Below the pieces are notes generated by a model. It ran no database searches. It was not told where the DNA came from and saw only the letters and a list, made by a program, of their open reading frames with translations. The translations under genes and the position numbers were made by a program. From Erythrobacter sp. (GTDB lineage: Bacteria; Pseudomonadota; Alphaproteobacteria; Sphingomonadales; Sphingomonadaceae): a stretch of 50,347 bases of DNA. The stretch is taken from contig NZ_JAMNXL010000007.1 of assembly GCF_023653175.1 (NCBI RefSeq), positions 1 through 50,347 on the forward strand. Reading direction: 5' to 3'. This document shows positions 47,430 through 50,347 of the stretch, in pieces (the stretch's first letter is position 1; each line of letters opens with the position of its first letter).

Positions 47430-48176
47430 TCAGCCCCCGGTCGCTTCGGCGTCATCCTCGAGCCCCGCGGCGAGCAGCTCCAGTTGCACGGTGCAGCCCT
47501 TGGCAATCAAGGCCTCGCCGAGCGCGTCGGGTGCCTCGAAATCGCCTTCGAGCAGCACGAAACTGACCTGCGCGCTGGTCGCGTTGTCGGGCCCGGTGAT
47601 GGTGTAGGGCGCGCCCTCGACAATCGGCAGGCGCGCCGGATCGAGCGCCGCGACCGTCACCGTCTCGTCGAAGGTGACATCGACCGAGGCGCCGTTCTCG
47701 CGGTGGAACATGCGGTAGGTGATGGTGTCGGGCGCGCCGGGCCGCCACAGGCGCACCGTGGCCAGGTCATAGAGGCACACCGTGCCCGAGCGGGTGACAT
47801 CGACATACCACAGGCTGGGATTGGTGGGATTGCCCTCGGCCTCGCCGCGCACCGCCCCGGTGCGCACGCGGGTGGCGGCACGCTTGCGGGTCAGCGAGGC
47901 GAAGCGGTCGGCGGCGACCTGCGGGCGGTCGCCAATGCGGAAGGTGCCCGCGCCCTTGATGACGCGCGTGCCTTGCGCGGTCAGCACGGTGATGACATCG
48001 CCCGCCTTCAGCGTGATCGTGGCATTGTCGTCGACCTTGGAGCCGACCGGATAGCGGGTTGCAGACGGCCCGGTGGACTTGACCACCACCCCCGCCATTG
48101 CCGCCGCCGGCAAGGCCAACGCGGCCCCCGCCAGTGCCAGCGCGCCCAGGCGATGCTTGATGCTAATCGAGAACAT
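47430..48176 (-). CDS. Exported FecR-domain protein next to the cyclase
   Basis: The product has 248 residues from ATG 48176 (GGGAGGAACCT upstream); it starts within the last 14 bases of the cyclase gene. The signal peptide (about 1-28) ends at PAAAMAG. A FecR-like beta domain follows (about 30-95, VGSKVDDNATITLKAGDVITVLT). The second half is beta-rich with TVCLYDLATVRLWRPG. There is no membrane helix or anti-sigma region, so it is not a classic FecR anti-sigma factor. FecR-like proteins encoded beside CHASE2 cyclases and CHAT proteins are a recurring genomic set. A ligand-binding partner for the periplasmic CHASE2 domain is a reasonable guess. Confidence 0.75.
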   Translation of the reverse strand: MFSISIKHRLGALALAGAALALPAAAMAGVVVKSTGPSATRYPVGSKVDDNATITLKAGDVITVLTAQGTRVIKGAGTFRIGDRPQVAADRFASLTRKRAATRVRTGAVRGEAEGNPTNPSLWYVDVTRSGTVCLYDLATVRLWRPGAPDTITYRMFHRENGASVDVTFDETVTVAALDPARLPIVEGAPYTITGPDNATSAQVSFVLLEGDFEAPDALGEALIAKGCTVQLELLAAGLEDDAEATGG

Positions 48177-50220
48177 AGGTTCCTCCCTCGTCAATTGCTG
48201 CCATGCGCCGGGCAAGATTGCCTAACGCTGAATCCTCCGGATGGCGAGCCGCGACCGCCTCGGCCAGCGCGCGCGCGGCGGCCGGATCGGTTGCCGCGAG
48301 CGTGCTCGCCTCGGCGAGATGCGCGCGGTCATCCGCCGGAAAATCGGGTGCCGGTTCAAACAGGTCGACCGGCCGCGCCCGGCCGCGCAGCCGCACCCGG
48401 CCCATCGGTCGCCACCAGTCGAGCCCCGAGGCCTCGGCAAATTCGCGGCTCGCCATGACGCTCGATTCGAGCGCCTTGTTGGCCGCCTCCAATCGCGCGG
48501 CGGTGTTCATCGAATCGCCGAGCGCAGTATACTGGATGCGCGTCGCCCCGCCGAAATTGCCGATCACCGCCTCGCCATAGTGAAGGCCCACGCGGGTCTT
48601 GCCGATCTTCGGCAGATCGGGGTCCATCGCGGCGACCTCGGCGCGGAACGCCTCGCCCGCCTGCCACATCGCATAGCCCGCGCGCGCGGCGCGGTTGCCA
48701 TCGTCGGGGCGGCTGATCGGCGCGCCCCAGAAGGCGACCACCGCATCGCCCACGAACTTGTCGATCACGCCCCCGTGGTCGAGCACCACCTGACTGAGCA
48801 TGTCGAGATAGCGGTTGAGGAGCTTGGCGACCATTTCCGGCGGGATCGCGTGGCTCATCTTGGTGAAGCCCTCCAGATCGCTGAACAGCACGAAGATCTC
48901 GCGCTTCTCGCCCCCGAGGCTGAGCAGTTCGGGCCGGTCGATGATCGCCTGGGCAATGTCGCGCGGGATATATTTGCCGAGCGCGCCGGTGGCGAAGTTG
49001 CGCTGCACCGCGCCCGAGGCGCGGGCTGCGGCAGTGACCGCGGTGAAGGCCATGATCCAGCCGATCAGCCAGCCGAAGGCAGGCAGGCCATAGGTGTCGA
49101 CATTCTGGAACTGGAGCCACACCGGAATGCCGGTGAAGGCGGCAAGCAGCACCATCAGCACCGGCGCCAAGCGACGCGCGGGCCATTCGAGCAGCGCGGT
49201 CAGGCCTGCGGTAAGCACCACCAGCACCGCCATCGCCCACATTATCCACACCGGGATCGGCGCCAATGCGCGGCCATCGAGCATCTGGGCGATGATCTCG
49301 GCATGGACCGCTATCCCCGCCGGGGTCTCGCCATTGATCGAGGTGAAGGTCGTCTCAACCCGGTCATAGTCGACGATATCGCCGCCGATCAGGACGTATT
49401 TGCCGCGGATCTGCTCGGCGAGGAAGGGCAGCACATCGGGGTCGGGATCGGCGAGCAGGTCGATCTGCAGCGAGGCGAACAGCGGCTCGTCGACGAACTT
49501 GGCGCGGCGGTAATCGATCGCGCCCTGATAAGGCGCAAAGGCGGGCGGCAACTGGCCCGCCTCGGCGAGCATCGCGCGCCCGAGCAGCGGGGGCAGGCCG
49601 GGCACGATCGTCGGCCACACACGGGTCGCGCCGAAGGTGTTGTCGAGCCGGATGCTGGCCGGGCCCGACTTGCTGCCTTCAAGCTGCGCCTGGAACGCCT
49701 CGAGATATTGCTGCTGCTCGTAGACGATGTCTTCCTGATTGGTGGCAAGGTTGGCATAGGCGACGCCGACCGGGGTCTGCATGCCACGTAGCGCATCGAC
49801 GAGGTCCGCGTCCTCGTCCTGCGGCTGGTCGAACAGGATGTCGATGCCGATCGCCCGCGCGCCCATCTGGTCGAGATTGCGCAAGGTGCGCGCCAGCATC
49901 CCGCGATCGAGCGGCGAGCGCTTGCGGGCGTTGATCAGGGTCTGGTCGGTATAGACCACCAGCACGATGCGATTGTCCTGGGGTGCAAGGTCGGCCGAGT
50001 AATAGGCGCGCAGGTCATAGAAGGCGCGCTCGGCTTCGCTGGTCAGCGGGGTCGGCTCGCCGCCGGGGAGCACCCAGCTGAAGCGGGCGATGAACAGCGC
50101 AAGGCCAAGCACCACGAGCGTCGCGACCAGTTGCACCCCGCCCGCCTCGCGGACATTGCGCCAGCCGCGCGCGAGCCAGCCGAAGCGGGCGCCGAAGCGG
50201 GCCTCTGCTGTCTCGTTCAT
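48163..50220 (-). CDS. CHASE2-domain adenylate cyclase (class III)
   Basis: The product has 685 residues. An N-terminal helix (about 30-50) leads to a periplasmic CHASE2 sensor domain (about 55-325, including ARAIGIDILFDQPQ and VLIGGDIVDYD). Two to three membrane helices follow (about 330-405), then a class III cyclase domain (about 440-610). Metal Asp residues are in FSDLEGFT and FVGDAVVAF, adenine-selecting Lys and Asp are in DKFVGDA and TALGDSMN, and the transition-state Asn/Arg are in NTAARLE. The Lys/Asp pair favours ATP over GTP. It senses a periplasmic signal and makes cAMP. The gene cluster also encodes a cNMP-binding oxidoreductase and a CpdA-like phosphodiesterase. Confidence 0.92.
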   Translation of the reverse strand: MNETAEARFGARFGWLARGWRNVREAGGVQLVATLVVLGLALFIARFSWVLPGGEPTPLTSEAERAFYDLRAYYSADLAPQDNRIVLVVYTDQTLINARKRSPLDRGMLARTLRNLDQMGARAIGIDILFDQPQDEDADLVDALRGMQTPVGVAYANLATNQEDIVYEQQQYLEAFQAQLEGSKSGPASIRLDNTFGATRVWPTIVPGLPPLLGRAMLAEAGQLPPAFAPYQGAIDYRRAKFVDEPLFASLQIDLLADPDPDVLPFLAEQIRGKYVLIGGDIVDYDRVETTFTSINGETPAGIAVHAEIIAQMLDGRALAPIPVWIMWAMAVLVVLTAGLTALLEWPARRLAPVLMVLLAAFTGIPVWLQFQNVDTYGLPAFGWLIGWIMAFTAVTAAARASGAVQRNFATGALGKYIPRDIAQAIIDRPELLSLGGEKREIFVLFSDLEGFTKMSHAIPPEMVAKLLNRYLDMLSQVVLDHGGVIDKFVGDAVVAFWGAPISRPDDGNRAARAGYAMWQAGEAFRAEVAAMDPDLPKIGKTRVGLHYGEAVIGNFGGATRIQYTALGDSMNTAARLEAANKALESSVMASREFAEASGLDWWRPMGRVRLRGRARPVDLFEPAPDFPADDRAHLAEASTLAATDPAAARALAEAVAARHPEDSALGNLARRMAAIDEGGTYVLD

Positions 50221-50253
50221 CCCCCTGCCCCCTGAACCCGTGCCGGCCTGCGC

Positions 50254-50347
50254 TCAGCGCGCCAGCCGCGCCGCGCCGTCGCCGACCACCGCGAAGGCCG
50301 ACCAGTAGAACGGATGCGAGGTCTCGGCATCGTCCATCAGCGCGACC
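50254..50347 (-). CDS. CHAT-domain protein, C-terminal end (gene continues beyond window)
   Basis: Thirty codons and a TGA are visible on the minus strand. The peptide includes ETSHPFYWSAFAVVGDG, the usual end of CHAT domains (HPFYWxxFxxxGD). The stop lies 33 bases before the cyclase start, so it probably heads the operon CHAT protein, cyclase, FecR protein. CHAT proteins are caspase-like and often carry TPRs; neither feature is visible here. Confidence 0.7.
   Translation of the reverse strand, partial: VALMDDAETSHPFYWSAFAVVGDGAARLAR

Overview
The window is a high-GC, gene-dense stretch of chromosome from an alphaproteobacterium, most likely a sphingomonad of the Erythrobacteraceae type. The clues are a sphingomonad-style TonB-dependent receptor, a DcaP-type porin, a complete ccoNOQP-GHIS cluster under an FNR/FixK-type regulator, and a double-length TetR regulator. 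This placement is inferred from protein style, not from an rRNA gene. No tRNA, rRNA, insertion sequence, phage gene or CRISPR array is visible. No gene-free stretch exceeds about 210 bases. A near-perfect parS site (12042-12057) suggests the window lies in the origin-proximal part of the chromosome.

Region 1 (1-12207), acetate/organic acid utilisation: the 3' part of an M16 peptidase gene; a small conserved-looking protein; an MHS-family symporter; a CrbS-like sensor kinase (Na+/solute-symporter-like membrane domain plus PAS, kinase and receiver); its CrbR-like response regulator; acetyl-CoA synthetase (acs); and a DcaP-like outer-membrane porin. A shared 19-base motif with a GAC-N4-GTC dyad lies upstream of the symporter and between acs and the porin. 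It is a candidate CrbR operator tying uptake (porin, symporter) to activation (Acs).

Region 2 (12208-23289), microaerobic respiration: ompW and a FixK/FNR-like regulator diverge around an exact FNR box. They are followed by ccoN-O-Q-P-G-H-I-S, a small Cys-rich exported protein and hemN. Two more FNR/FixK boxes precede ccoN and hemN. Junctions overlap by a few bases throughout ccoO-Q-P and ccoG-H-I-S-small gene.

Region 3 (23437-31514): NADP-type glutamate dehydrogenase; a tandem two-domain TetR regulator divergent from a TonB-dependent receptor and an exported SurE-like phosphatase; a lower-GC orphan gene; and a CcmI/CycH-like TPR protein for cytochrome c maturation.

Region 4 (31624-50347), the most unusual part: two convergent gene sets that together look like a cyclic-nucleotide-controlled trans-envelope electron conduit. 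The plus-strand operon encodes (i) a fusion of FAD/NAD(P) oxidoreductase, two cyclic-nucleotide-binding domains and four 4Fe-4S clusters, (ii) a five-helix cytochrome b with two H-X13-H haem pairs, (iii) an FHA-membrane anchor-decahaem cytochrome c, and (iv) a CpdA-like cAMP phosphodiesterase. The minus-strand operon encodes a multihaem c554-like cytochrome, a duplicated HbpS/GlcG-type lipoprotein, an outer-membrane beta-barrel and a 1369-residue decahaem cytochrome with a C-terminal LVIVD-type propeller. Just upstream on the same strand are a CHAT-protein gene (3' end only), a CHASE2 adenylate cyclase and a FecR-domain protein. The locus therefore encodes cAMP synthesis, a cAMP-binding effector and cAMP hydrolysis next to about 25 c-type haem sites. 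I know of no described system with this combination; the assembly into one pathway is inference.
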